Below, piece after piece: positions 6,804-14,084 of a DNA stretch of 14,448 bases. The first letter of the stretch is position 1, and the number at the start of each line of letters is the position of its first letter. A program made the position numbers and the translations under genes. The notes under the pieces are model-generated. The model made no database searches. It had not been told where the DNA came from and saw only the letters and a list, made by a program, of their open reading frames with translations. The stretch is from contig CALQBT020000017.1 of NCBI GenBank assembly GCA_943328885.2, forward strand, positions 1 to 14,448, written 5' to 3'. The DNA comes from Bordetella parapertussis. GTDB lineage: Bacteria > Pseudomonadota > Gammaproteobacteria > Burkholderiales > Burkholderiaceae_C.

Positions 6804-7805
6804 ATGAAAGCAGCCACCGGCGGCCGACAAGGTCTTGAATGGGCGCGGCGACCGCGTCCCGAACCCGGCCCTGAGCAATTGCTCGTGCGCGTGCGGGCCG
6901 CGGCACTGAACCGCGCCGACCTCGGCATGCTCGCAGGGCACGCCCATGGCTCGTCCGGAGGTGCCGGCGCGGTGCTCGGCCTTGAATGGTCTGGCGAGGT
7001 GGTGGCGGTGGGCCTGCGGGTCAGTGCCTTCGCCGTTGGCGACCGTGTGATGTGTTCGGGCAGCGGCGCCTTTGCCGGCTACGCGGTCACCGACCAGGGC
7101 CGCGCGATGCGACTGCCGGATCAGGCGATGGGCTTCGAGCAGGCTGCAACATTGCCGGTCGCTTTGCAGACCATGCACGACGCGATCGTCACCAACGCGC
7201 GCTTGTGCGCCGGCGACACTGTGTTGATCCAGGGCGCCTCGTCTGGCGTCGGCCTGATGGGCCTGCAGATCGCCAGACTGATGGGTGCGGGCAAAGTGAT
7301 CGGCACCTCGACGAATGCGCTGCGGCGCGCGCGCTTGGCCGAATTCGGCGCTGACCTCGCGCTCGACAGCAGCGACCCGCAATGGCCGCAACAGTTGCTG
7401 GCGGCCACCGATGGTCATGGTGCCGACGTGATCATCGACCAGTTGGCCGGTAGCGCGGCCAACGCCAACATGGCTGCGGCAGCGCTCGGTGCCCGCATCG
7501 TCAATGTCGGTCGGCTTGCCGGCATGCGCGGCGATTTTGATTTCGACCTGCATGCGCTCAAGCGCATCCAGTACATCGGCGTGACCTTCCGCACCCGCAC
7601 GGTCGAGCAGGTGCGGGCGATCCAGGCCGGTGTGGTGGCCGACCTTGGCCCGCACCTGGCCCGCGGTGCGCTGGCCTTGCCGATCGACTGCGTCTACCCT
7701 TTTGATCGCCTCGGCGAGGCTTTCGAGCACATGCGCAGCAACGCTCATTTCGGCAAAATTGTCGTCAGGATGCCGGAATCGGCCGACCTTGATGAAGCGG
7801 TCTGA
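6804..7805 (+). CDS. Zinc-independent MDR-family NAD(P)H oxidoreductase (quinone oxidoreductase-like)
   Basis: This 333-residue cytoplasmic protein belongs to the medium-chain dehydrogenase/reductase superfamily. The N-terminal GroES-like domain includes RVRAAALNRADLGMLAG (about 29-45) and EWSGEVVAVG (61-70). The nucleotide-binding Rossmann fold shows GDTVLIQGASSGVG (137-150), which ends in the AxxGxG-type motif typical of quinone oxidoreductases and enoyl reductases. No catalytic or structural zinc cysteines are seen, so it is probably an NADPH-dependent reductase of quinones, enones or enoyl thioesters rather than an alcohol dehydrogenase. GCGAGG precedes the ATG. It may be the first gene of the metabolic cluster. 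The substrate cannot be told from the sequence. Confidence 0.85.
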   Translation: MKAATGGRQGLEWARRPRPEPGPEQLLVRVRAAALNRADLGMLAGHAHGSSGGAGAVLGLEWSGEVVAVGLRVSAFAVGDRVMCSGSGAFAGYAVTDQGRAMRLPDQAMGFEQAATLPVALQTMHDAIVTNARLCAGDTVLIQGASSGVGLMGLQIARLMGAGKVIGTSTNALRRARLAEFGADLALDSSDPQWPQQLLAATDGHGADVIIDQLAGSAANANMAAAALGARIVNVGRLAGMRGDFDFDLHALKRIQYIGVTFRTRTVEQVRAIQAGVVADLGPHLARGALALPIDCVYPFDRLGEAFEHMRSNAHFGKIVVRMPESADLDEAV

Positions 7806-7848
7806 GCGCATCGCAATGCCCTGTCGACCGTGGGCCAATGGCCGATGG

Positions 7849-7871
7849 CCGGCCTGTCTTGTGCTGGCCGG
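7849..7871 (+). other. Weak hairpin in the gap before the first Bug gene
   Basis: CCGGCC (7849-7854) pairs with GGCCGG (7866-7871) with an 11-nt loop and no T-run. It is the only notable structure in the 130-nt gap between the oxidoreductase and the Bug gene. It gives no firm evidence for either a terminator or a promoter, so cotranscription remains possible. Confidence 0.25.
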
Positions 7872-7935
7872 TTCAAGCTCGACGGCGCGCCGCCCCGTCA
7901 TCGACCTGCGGCATGCCGCTATCAGGAGACCGCCC

Positions 7936-8913
7936 ATGACACTGGTTCAATCGTTGCTGCGTTTGCTGCCCGCCGCCGTCTCGGCACTGTGCCTGCTGAG
8001 CGGCCCCGCCGCTGTGGCGGCCGACCCGAAGCCGATCCGCTTGATCGCACCGGCCGCGCCGGGTGGCATCCTCGACCTGACCAGCCGGCTGATCGCCAAG
8101 GGCTTGCAGGACGTGACGCACCAGACTGTGGTTGTCGAGAATGTCAGCGGCGCTGGTGGCACGCTGGGCATCATGGCGATGCTCAAGGCTGAGCCCGACG
8201 GCCACACGCTGGTGATGGGCAGCCTGGGCCCGAATGCCGCCAACTACACCTTGCAGGACAAGCTGCCTTACAAGCCCGAGGACCTGTCGCCGGTGATCCA
8301 CGTGCTGTCGATGCCCAATGTGCTGGTGACCGGGCCCAAGCTGGGTGTCAAGACGCTGGCCGAGCTGAAAACCCTGTCCAAGACCCGACCTGCCGGCTTG
8401 GCGATGGCCGTCTCGACCAGCGGATCTTCGGGGCACCTGACCGGCGCGCTGATCAAGCTGCGCGCCGGGGTCAGCGCGGTCGACATCGTCTATCGAGGCT
8501 CGGCACCGGCACTGACCGACCTCATCGGCGGCCAGGTCGACTTCATGGTCGACAACATGATCACCTCACTGCCTATGGTTCGCGCCGGCAAGCTGGTGGC
8601 GCTGGCCGTCACGTCGCGCGAACGCGTGCCCGAATTGCCCGAGGTGCCGACGCTCGTCGAATCGGGCTACCCTGACATCGAGGTCTCGGTCTGGCTCGGC
8701 TTGTTCGTCTCGGCCAAGGTGCCTCAGGATCGGGTCCGCCAGCTCAATGCGGACTTGCAGAAAGTGCTCGCGCTCCCCGAAGTTCGCCAGCGCATCGCCG
8801 AGCAGGGCGGCCTGAGCATCGGCGGTAACCCGGAGGCTTTCAGGCGCTTCGTCGCAACCGAGAAAGACCGCTGGGAGCAGGTGATCAAGACCGGCGGCAT
8901 CAAGCTGGAGTGA
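7936..8913 (+). CDS. Bug/TctC-family periplasmic solute-binding protein
   Basis: The 325-residue protein has a Sec signal peptide (residues 1-29, cleavage after AVAA) and starts its mature part with DPKPIRLIAPAAPGGILD, the beta1-loop segment of the Bug fold that contacts a carboxylate ligand. NVSGAGGTLG followed by AEPDGHTLVMG and the closing region EVPTLVESGYP with VWLGLFV are family hallmarks. The start at 7936 has AGGAG (7924-7928) 7 nt upstream. A longer in-frame reading from 7630 would overlap the previous gene and bury the signal peptide, so it is rejected. No TctA or TctB membrane partners are in the window. Bug proteins often serve organic acid uptake or sensing; the ligand here is unknown. 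Confidence 0.92.
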   Translation: MTLVQSLLRLLPAAVSALCLLSGPAAVAADPKPIRLIAPAAPGGILDLTSRLIAKGLQDVTHQTVVVENVSGAGGTLGIMAMLKAEPDGHTLVMGSLGPNAANYTLQDKLPYKPEDLSPVIHVLSMPNVLVTGPKLGVKTLAELKTLSKTRPAGLAMAVSTSGSSGHLTGALIKLRAGVSAVDIVYRGSAPALTDLIGGQVDFMVDNMITSLPMVRAGKLVALAVTSRERVPELPEVPTLVESGYPDIEVSVWLGLFVSAKVPQDRVRQLNADLQKVLALPEVRQRIAEQGGLSIGGNPEAFRRFVATEKDRWEQVIKTGGIKLE

Positions 8914-9064
8914 ACTCAGCAGCAGCGGTGCTGGCGCCTCAAGCCCTGGTCAGGCCGGCTGCCCCCGTGTTTACACGCGCATTCATCGCCCGTTTGGCCC
9001 ACTAACATGGCGCGCCAGTTGGTCGCGGGCAGACACAACGACCGGCCTGGACGAAAAACAATCC
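8914..9064. other. Gap between Bug gene and acyl-CoA dehydrogenase gene
   Basis: This 151-nt gap contains a small hairpin after the stop (CAGCA 8920-8924 with TGCTG 8929-8933), the small palindrome GTGTTTACAC (8968-8977) with the -35-like TTTACA inside, and a TAACAT (9003-9008) resembling a -10 box but at the wrong spacing. A promoter for the downstream dehydrogenase/ABC genes could be here, but I cannot point to a convincing one. Confidence 0.3.
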
Positions 9065-10219
9065 ATGAGCAACCGTACGCCCTCCAGCGGTCGAAGCCTC
9101 TACTCTGCTGAGCACGAGGGCTTTCGCAACACCGTCAGGCGCTTCCTCGAGCGCGAGGTGATGCCGCACCACGCCGAATGGGAACAGCTGGGCCTGGTGC
9201 CGCGCGAGATCTGGCGCCGCGCTGGCCAAGCCGGGCTGCTGCTGCCGATGGCGCCGGTCGACCATGGCGGCGGCGGCGGCGACTTCCTGTTCACCGCGAT
9301 CGTCGTCGAGGAGATCGCCCGCGTGATGGCCACTGGCATTGCCGGTTTCACAACGCATTCGGACATCGTCGCGCCTTACCTGGTCGAGTTTGGCACCGAG
9401 GAACAGAAGCAACGCTGGCTGCCCGGCATGGCCAGTGGCGACATCGTTGCGTCGATCGCGATGACCGAGCCCTCGGCAGGCAGCGACCTGAAAGCCATCC
9501 GGACCACGGCCACGCGAGCGAGCGGGGGTTACCGGCTCAAGGGCCAAAAGACCTTCATCACCAACGGCTGGCATGCCGACCGGGTGCTGGTGGTGGCCAA
9601 GACCGAGCCTGGGGCCGGTGCCAAGGGCATGAGCCTGCTCTGGGTCGACACCCGCAGCGCAGGTTTCAGCCGCGGCAAGCTGCTCGACAAGATCGGCCAG
9701 CGCGCCCAGGACACTACCGAACTCTTCTTCGACGATGTGCTGGTGCCTGACGACTGCCTGATCGGCGAGGAGAACAAGGCTTTCGGCTACCTGATGCACG
9801 GCCTGGTCCAGGAGCGGCTGATGATCGCGCTGCGCTGCGCCACCTCGCTCGAGGCTTCGCTGGACTGGACCATCGCCTATACCAAGGAACGACAGGCCTT
9901 CGGCAGGCCGCTGATCCAGAACCAGCAGACGCGCTTCAGGCTGGCCGAGATCAAGACCTTGGCCTTCGCCACCCGCGCTTTGGTCGACCGCTGCGTCGCC
10001 GACCACCTGGACGGACAACTCAGCCCGGACGGTGCGGCGATGGCCAAGCTCTGGGCTTCGGACGCCACCCGCGCGATCGACGACTTGTTGCAGATGTTCG
10101 GCGGCTACGGCTACATGCGCGAATACCCGATCGCTCGCATGCTGACTGACATACGAGGTAACCGCATCTATGGCGGCTCGTCAGAGGTCATGAAAGAAAT
10201 CATCGGCCGCACGCTGTGA
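9065..10219 (+). CDS. Acyl-CoA dehydrogenase, long-chain/FadE-like type
   Basis: This 384-residue FAD flavoenzyme should oxidise an acyl-CoA to the 2-enoyl-CoA, passing electrons to ETF. The N-terminal helical domain is residues 1-125. The middle beta domain has IAMTEPSAGSDL (131-142) and GQKTFITNG (160-168), which bind flavin and substrate. The C-terminal domain shows RQAFGRPLIQNQQ and MFGGYGYMREYPIARMLTDIR. At the place where short- and medium-chain enzymes carry the catalytic Glu (IYEGT), this protein has IYGGSSEVMKEII with G370. As in long-chain acyl-CoA dehydrogenase, the base is probably E250 in VQERLMIA. The ribosome binding site is poor (GGA at 9049-9051). The acyl substrate is unknown. 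It sits 43 nt before the ABC transporter genes and is probably cotranscribed. Confidence 0.92.
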   Translation: MSNRTPSSGRSLYSAEHEGFRNTVRRFLEREVMPHHAEWEQLGLVPREIWRRAGQAGLLLPMAPVDHGGGGGDFLFTAIVVEEIARVMATGIAGFTTHSDIVAPYLVEFGTEEQKQRWLPGMASGDIVASIAMTEPSAGSDLKAIRTTATRASGGYRLKGQKTFITNGWHADRVLVVAKTEPGAGAKGMSLLWVDTRSAGFSRGKLLDKIGQRAQDTTELFFDDVLVPDDCLIGEENKAFGYLMHGLVQERLMIALRCATSLEASLDWTIAYTKERQAFGRPLIQNQQTRFRLAEIKTLAFATRALVDRCVADHLDGQLSPDGAAMAKLWASDATRAIDDLLQMFGGYGYMREYPIARMLTDIRGNRIYGGSSEVMKEIIGRTL

Positions 10220-10262
10220 CCGGCAGCCGTCCAATGTGCGAGAAAAGACGCTGGGGGAGCGC

Positions 10263-11054
10263 ATGAGCGCGCTCGCGCCAACCCACCCCCGGCTGGGCAG
10301 GGCGCTGATGTTTGTCGCGCCCTTGCTGCTGCTGGTGGCGGTGTGGGAGCTCAGCGTTCGGGTCTTCCAGGTCGATGCGCGCATCTTTCCAGGCGTCGAG
10401 GCGGTGTTTCGTGCCGGCGTCGAAGCCATCGAAGACGGCAGCCTGATCAAGCACATCGGCGCGAGCCTGGGCCGGGTGCTGGTGGGCACGATCTTGGCGA
10501 TCGTGGTGGCGGTGCCGCTGGGTGTTGTCATGGGTCTGCATCCCGCCGTGGCGCAATTCCTGTCGCCGCTGTTCAGGTTTTTCTCGGTGCTGGCCGGGAT
10601 CGCCTGGATCCCGATTGCCACGCTGTGGTTCGGCTACGGGTTCGGTGCGATCACCTTCGTGATCTTCAATGCGGTGTTCTTCGTCGTCACCTACAACACC
10701 TTGCTCGGCGTGGCGACCATCCCGATGCCCTTGCGCCACGCCGCGGCCTCGCTAGGGGCCAGGCGCTGGGACTTGCTGTGCCAGGTGATCCTGCCAGGCG
10801 CGCTGCCCAACATCGTCACCGGCATACGCACCGGCTTGGGCTTCGCATGGCGCGGCCTGATTGCCGCCGAGATGATCGCCACCAACGTCGGCCTGGGCTA
10901 CATGCTGTTTCTGGCGCGCGACTTCTACCGCACTGAAGTGATCGTCATGGGCATGATCGTGATCGGCCTGCTCTGGTTGTGCATGGACCGTTGGGTGCTG
11001 GCGCCGCTCGAGCGCGCGACCATCGAACGCTGGGGATTGGTCAGGCGCGCATGA
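10263..11054 (+). CDS. ABC transporter permease 1, NitT/TauT/SsuC-type
   Basis: The 263-residue inner membrane permease has about six hydrophobic segments (roughly 15-33, 66-92, 104-124, 128-150, 195-216 and 226-246). The EAA loop that docks to the ATPase is AAASLGARRWDLLCQVILPGALPN (split here as AAASLGARRWDL at 160-171 and VILPGALPN at 175-183). The ATG at 10263 follows GGGGGAG, a strong but closely spaced ribosome binding site. A GTG at 10236 would add nine residues and cannot be excluded. Its stop overlaps the next ATG (ATGA at 11051-11054), so the two permeases are translationally coupled. The substrate is not known. Confidence 0.9.
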   Translation: MSALAPTHPRLGRALMFVAPLLLLVAVWELSVRVFQVDARIFPGVEAVFRAGVEAIEDGSLIKHIGASLGRVLVGTILAIVVAVPLGVVMGLHPAVAQFLSPLFRFFSVLAGIAWIPIATLWFGYGFGAITFVIFNAVFFVVTYNTLLGVATIPMPLRHAAASLGARRWDLLCQVILPGALPNIVTGIRTGLGFAWRGLIAAEMIATNVGLGYMLFLARDFYRTEVIVMGMIVIGLLWLCMDRWVLAPLERATIERWGLVRRA

Positions 11055-11857
11055 ACCTGTGGCTCCAGATTTGGTCGGGTTATCTTCGGGCGACCTCGCG
11101 CATCCCCGCGGTCCGTGGTCTGGTGCCTTTCATCCCGCTGCTGATCGGCTGGACGGTGGTCACCGAGATGGCTATGTTCCCCAGGGCATTTCTGCCCGGC
11201 CCACTCGAGGTGCTCAACACCATGGGCATGCTGATCTACAAAGGCATCCTGCCCGAGTACCTGGAAGACAGCGTGATCCGGCTGTTGATGGGCGCGGCGG
11301 TCGGCATCGCGCTGGGCATTCCGTTGGGGTTGCTGGTCGGGCTGAGCGAGCGCGCCCGCGACTGGCTCTGGCCGCTGCTGCTGTTCTTTCAGGCCATTGG
11401 CGACATCGCCTGGCTGCCCATCCTGCTGATCTGGTTCGGCTTCAGCCTGACCACGATGACCGTCGTGATCGTCTACACCGTGTTGTTCCCGATCGTGATG
11501 AACACAGCGCTGGGCGTGCGCTCGGTGCCGCAAGACCTGCACCACGCAGCGCTGAGCCTGGGTGCGTCGCCGGCCAGGGTGGTCTGGGAGGTGGTGCTGC
11601 CGGGCGCGCTGCCCAACATCATGACCGGGCTGCGCAACGGGCTGGCTTACGGCTGGCGTGCGCTGATCGCCACCGAGATCATCGTGGGCACCAGCGGTAT
11701 CGGTTTCATGATGTTCGACGCCCGGCGCGCCGGTTCGGTGGTGGAGATCCTGCTCGGCATGATCGTGCTCGGCGTCCTCTGGTATGGGGTGGACAGCTGG
11801 ATCCTCGCGCCGATCGAGCGCGCCACCGGCAAACGCTGGGGCCTGGTGACGCAATGA
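11051..11857 (+). CDS. ABC transporter permease 2, NitT/TauT/SsuC-type
   Basis: The 268-residue permease is homologous to the preceding one but clearly different in sequence. Shared elements include the EAA region AALSLGASPARVVWEVVLPG (166-185) with ALPNIMTGLRNGLA after it, and the C-terminal LAPIERATGKRWGLV, which parallels LAPLERATIERWGLV in permease 1. The start at 11051 is taken because its ATGA overlaps the previous stop; an ATG at 10979 in frame would overlap 76 nt of permease 1. The N-terminus is longer before the first membrane span (about 24-43). The two permeases probably form a heterodimer rather than the homodimer usual in this family. Confidence 0.92.
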   Translation: MNLWLQIWSGYLRATSRIPAVRGLVPFIPLLIGWTVVTEMAMFPRAFLPGPLEVLNTMGMLIYKGILPEYLEDSVIRLLMGAAVGIALGIPLGLLVGLSERARDWLWPLLLFFQAIGDIAWLPILLIWFGFSLTTMTVVIVYTVLFPIVMNTALGVRSVPQDLHHAALSLGASPARVVWEVVLPGALPNIMTGLRNGLAYGWRALIATEIIVGTSGIGFMMFDARRAGSVVEILLGMIVLGVLWYGVDSWILAPIERATGKRWGLVTQ

Positions 11858-12612
11858 AGAACCTGACGATCCGACATCTCTCGAAGACCTACTTCGACCC
11901 CTACGCTGGCGCCCATGTCGAGGCCTTGCGTGACATCTCGATGACCGTCGAACAAGGCGAGTTCGTCTGTGTGGTCGGGCCCTCGGGTTGCGGCAAGACC
12001 AGTTTGCTGAACTTGATTGCGGGCTTCATGCCAGCCTCGGGCGGCGAGATCCTGATCGACGACAAACCCGTCAACGGACCGGGCCCGGACCGCGGCGTGG
12101 TGTTCCAGTCCTTTGCGCTGTTCCCTTGGAAGACCGTGCTGCAGAACGTCGGATTCGGACCTCGAATGCGCGGCCTGCCGCGCGCCGAGTGCGACCGCAT
12201 CGCGCGTGAGTTCCTGGCCATCGCGGGCCTGGAGCATGCGGCACAGCGCTACCCCAATGAGCTTTCGGGCGGCATGCAGCAGCGGGTCGGCGTGGTGCGC
12301 GCGCTGGCCAACCGTCCCGACGTGCTGCTGATGGACGAGCCCTTTGCCAGCGTCGATGCGCAAACCCGCATGAGCTTGCAGGAAGAGCTCACACGTATCT
12401 GGCAATCGCGCCGACCCACGATTCTGTTCATCACCCACGACGTGTCAGAGGCCGTTTTTCTGGCAGACCGTGTGGTCGTGCTGAGCCAGGGGCGGGTGCT
12501 CGACGACATCGCCATCGACGTGCAACGGCCGCGGGTCTGGGGCGAGTTGCTGGATGATCCGCGCTTCAAGGCGCTGAATGCGTTGGTGCTGCAAAAGGTG
12601 CGCGCCGCATGA
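11854..12612 (+). CDS. ABC transporter ATP-binding protein, NitT/TauT/SsuB-type
   Basis: The 252-residue cytoplasmic ATPase powers the transporter. All motifs are present: Walker A GPSGCGKT (42-49), Q-loop VFQ with Q85, signature LSGGMQQR (137-144), Walker B VLLMDE (157-162) and the switch histidine in ITHD (H195). The start overlaps the permease 2 stop by ATGA at 11854-11857. A much longer reading from 11059 only adds an out-of-frame shadow of permease 2. The C-terminus overlaps the next small gene in the same ATGA fashion, placing that gene firmly in the translation unit. Confidence 0.95.
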   Translation: MKNLTIRHLSKTYFDPYAGAHVEALRDISMTVEQGEFVCVVGPSGCGKTSLLNLIAGFMPASGGEILIDDKPVNGPGPDRGVVFQSFALFPWKTVLQNVGFGPRMRGLPRAECDRIAREFLAIAGLEHAAQRYPNELSGGMQQRVGVVRALANRPDVLLMDEPFASVDAQTRMSLQEELTRIWQSRRPTILFITHDVSEAVFLADRVVVLSQGRVLDDIAIDVQRPRVWGELLDDPRFKALNALVLQKVRAA

Positions 12613-12944
12613 ACCTGTGGCAAGCCTTTCGCCGCTCGGTGCAAGCACGCATCGTCTTGGCCGCGCTGCTGCTGTATCTGGGCTGGCAGGTCTATCTGTC
12701 GCTGGTTGCGCCCACCAAGCTTGGCGCCGGCCTGGGCGATGGCGGTACCCAGGGCAAGGTCGCGGTGGTCGTGACGCTGCCGTTCACGCCTGAACGATTC
12801 CATATGATCGCGATGCAGCGCTTTGGCCGTGTCTCGGGCGCGCAAGGCCAGAGCATCGAATTGCGTGGGGTGAGCAGGGCGGAGTTGTCCCGCTTGGCTC
12901 GACCCTACTGGGTAAGCCGTGTTGAACTTTTCAAAGGAGACTGA
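12609..12944 (+). CDS. Unrecognised 111-residue single-span membrane protein in the ABC operon
   Basis: I do not recognise this family. The ATG overlaps the ATPase stop (ATGA at 12609-12612), and the stop lies 2 nt before the binding protein ATG. The AAAGGAG for that gene (12933-12939) is inside this gene, so it looks like a real, coupled member of the operon. The protein has a basic N-terminus (RRSVQAR), one hydrophobic segment (about 14-34), a Gly-rich turn (GAGLGDGG, 39-46) and a soluble tail with VAVVVTLPF and RLARPYWVSRVELF. By the positive-inside rule the tail would be periplasmic. It could be an accessory or docking subunit of the transporter, which is inference. Confidence 0.75.
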   Translation: MNLWQAFRRSVQARIVLAALLLYLGWQVYLSLVAPTKLGAGLGDGGTQGKVAVVVTLPFTPERFHMIAMQRFGRVSGAQGQSIELRGVSRAELSRLARPYWVSRVELFKGD

Positions 12945-12946
12945 CC

Positions 12947-14002
12947 ATGATGAAGAGGGCGTTCTTGTTGTGCCTGTGCCTGCTTGGATCAGGTCTTGCG
13001 TGCGCGCAAAACCTGGTCAAGCTCAAGGCCGGCATGGTCTCGGGGATAGACCAGATCGGCCTGCCGATTGCGTTGGAGCGAGGATTCTTTGAAAGGCAGG
13101 GCCTCGATGTGACGATCGCGCGCCCCTATGCAACCGGCGTCGATGCGCTCAACGCGCTGCAAGCCGGCGAGAGCGAGATGGTGCAGGTCGGTGTCCCGAT
13201 GATTGGGGCGGTGCTTCGCGGCATGGACCTGGTCGCGCTGGGCAACTACAGCGGCAACGCGACCAAGGCCGGGTCGGACGCGACGATGGCGCTGATCGCA
13301 TCGGCCAGTTCAGGCATCGTCAAGGGCGACCTCAAGTCGCTCAAGGGCAAGAAGATCGCCGCGTCTTTTGGCACCATCAACCACCTCTATGTGCTGGCCT
13401 TGCTGGAGAAAGCCGGTCTCACACCCGCTGACGTGACGCTGGTGAACACGCCGCCGCCCGACATGACGGTGGCGCTGCTGGCCAAAGGCATCGACGCCTT
13501 CGCCTGCTGGGACCCATGGCCCATCGTCGCGATCAAAGATGTGCCTGGCGCAGTGGAAATCGTCCGCGGCGGCGACGCGATCTCCTATGTCGGCTTCAAT
13601 GTCGCGATGCGTCCCTGGGTCGAGAAGAACGGCGCGACGATCGAGAAGATGCTGACCGCTCTGGCCGAGGCCGACCAATGGATGCGCGCCAACCCCAAGC
13701 TGGCGGCGCAGGTGGCCACGCGCTGGATTCCTGGCCTCAAGCTAGAGGTCGCCGAGACCGCGATGCAGTTCAACATCCAGCAGGCCGACCGTCGCCTGTC
13801 CGGCAACAACTACCGGGCCTTGTGGAGCGCGCAAGAACGTCTGCACCGGCTGGGTTTCCTGAAGTCGACCTTCGACGTCAACAAGCACATCGAGCCCAAG
13901 CACATGCTCAAGGTGATGCAAGATCATCCCAAGCTGTTCGCTGATTTGCCGGTGATTCCGGCCAACGTCAGCCTGGGTGCGGGTTACTCGTTCAAACCCT
14001 GA
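12947..14002 (+). CDS. NitT/TauT/SsuA-family ABC transporter substrate-binding protein
   Basis: The 351-residue periplasmic protein has a signal peptide (about 1-20, probable cleavage ACA before QN). The residues before C19 do not form a standard lipobox, so it is likely a soluble periplasmic protein. The type II fold is suggested by GIDQIGLPIALERGFFERQGLDV (seen as GIDQIGLPIALERG at 33-46 and FFERQGLDV at 47-55), the binding-site segment VQVGVPM (79-85), FGTINHLYVLALLEKAGL after the first domain, and AFACWDPWP (184-192), a typical SsuA/TauA-type hinge-side motif. AAAGGAG lies 7 nt before the ATG. A second ATG at 12950 is an alternative. Whether it binds a sulfonate, a carboxylate or another ligand cannot be told. 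Confidence 0.92.
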   Translation: MMKRAFLLCLCLLGSGLACAQNLVKLKAGMVSGIDQIGLPIALERGFFERQGLDVTIARPYATGVDALNALQAGESEMVQVGVPMIGAVLRGMDLVALGNYSGNATKAGSDATMALIASASSGIVKGDLKSLKGKKIAASFGTINHLYVLALLEKAGLTPADVTLVNTPPPDMTVALLAKGIDAFACWDPWPIVAIKDVPGAVEIVRGGDAISYVGFNVAMRPWVEKNGATIEKMLTALAEADQWMRANPKLAAQVATRWIPGLKLEVAETAMQFNIQQADRRLSGNNYRALWSAQERLHRLGFLKSTFDVNKHIEPKHMLKVMQDHPKLFADLPVIPANVSLGAGYSFKP

Positions 14003-14084
14003 GCGAGGCCGCCCTGGCTTGCGGTAGCGCAGTCTTCGCGCCGCAGGCCTGTTCCTCATCACACCACTGGCATTGAGAGATCCC

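Noticed and set aside
6756..7937. 393-codon minus-strand open frame opposite the oxidoreductase gene
   Set aside because: It is a shadow of a high-GC gene: the plus strand encodes a clear MDR protein, and the minus translation has no recognisable motif and low-complexity composition.
7630..8913. 427-codon extended version of the first Bug protein
   Set aside because: The extension overlaps the oxidoreductase gene and would bury a good signal peptide; AGGAG before 7936 marks the real start.
8960..8967. TGCCCCCG as a possible attachment-site copy of the tRNA 3' end
   Set aside because: Only 8 nt match, without the following CAACCA, so chance is sufficient; no integrase nearby.
8970..9008. Promoter from TTTACA and TAACAT before the acyl-CoA dehydrogenase
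   Set aside because: The spacing is 27 bp, too long for sigma70, and no better partner box was found.
9002..10018. 338-codon minus-strand open frame opposite the acyl-CoA dehydrogenase gene
   Set aside because: The plus strand has all family motifs. The antisense frame arises from codon bias and has no recognisable domain or ribosome binding site.
11059..12612. 517-codon plus-strand frame merging with the ATPase
   Set aside because: Its first 265 residues are an out-of-frame reading of permease 2 (Arg/Ala/His rich). The ATPase begins at the ATGA overlap at 11854.
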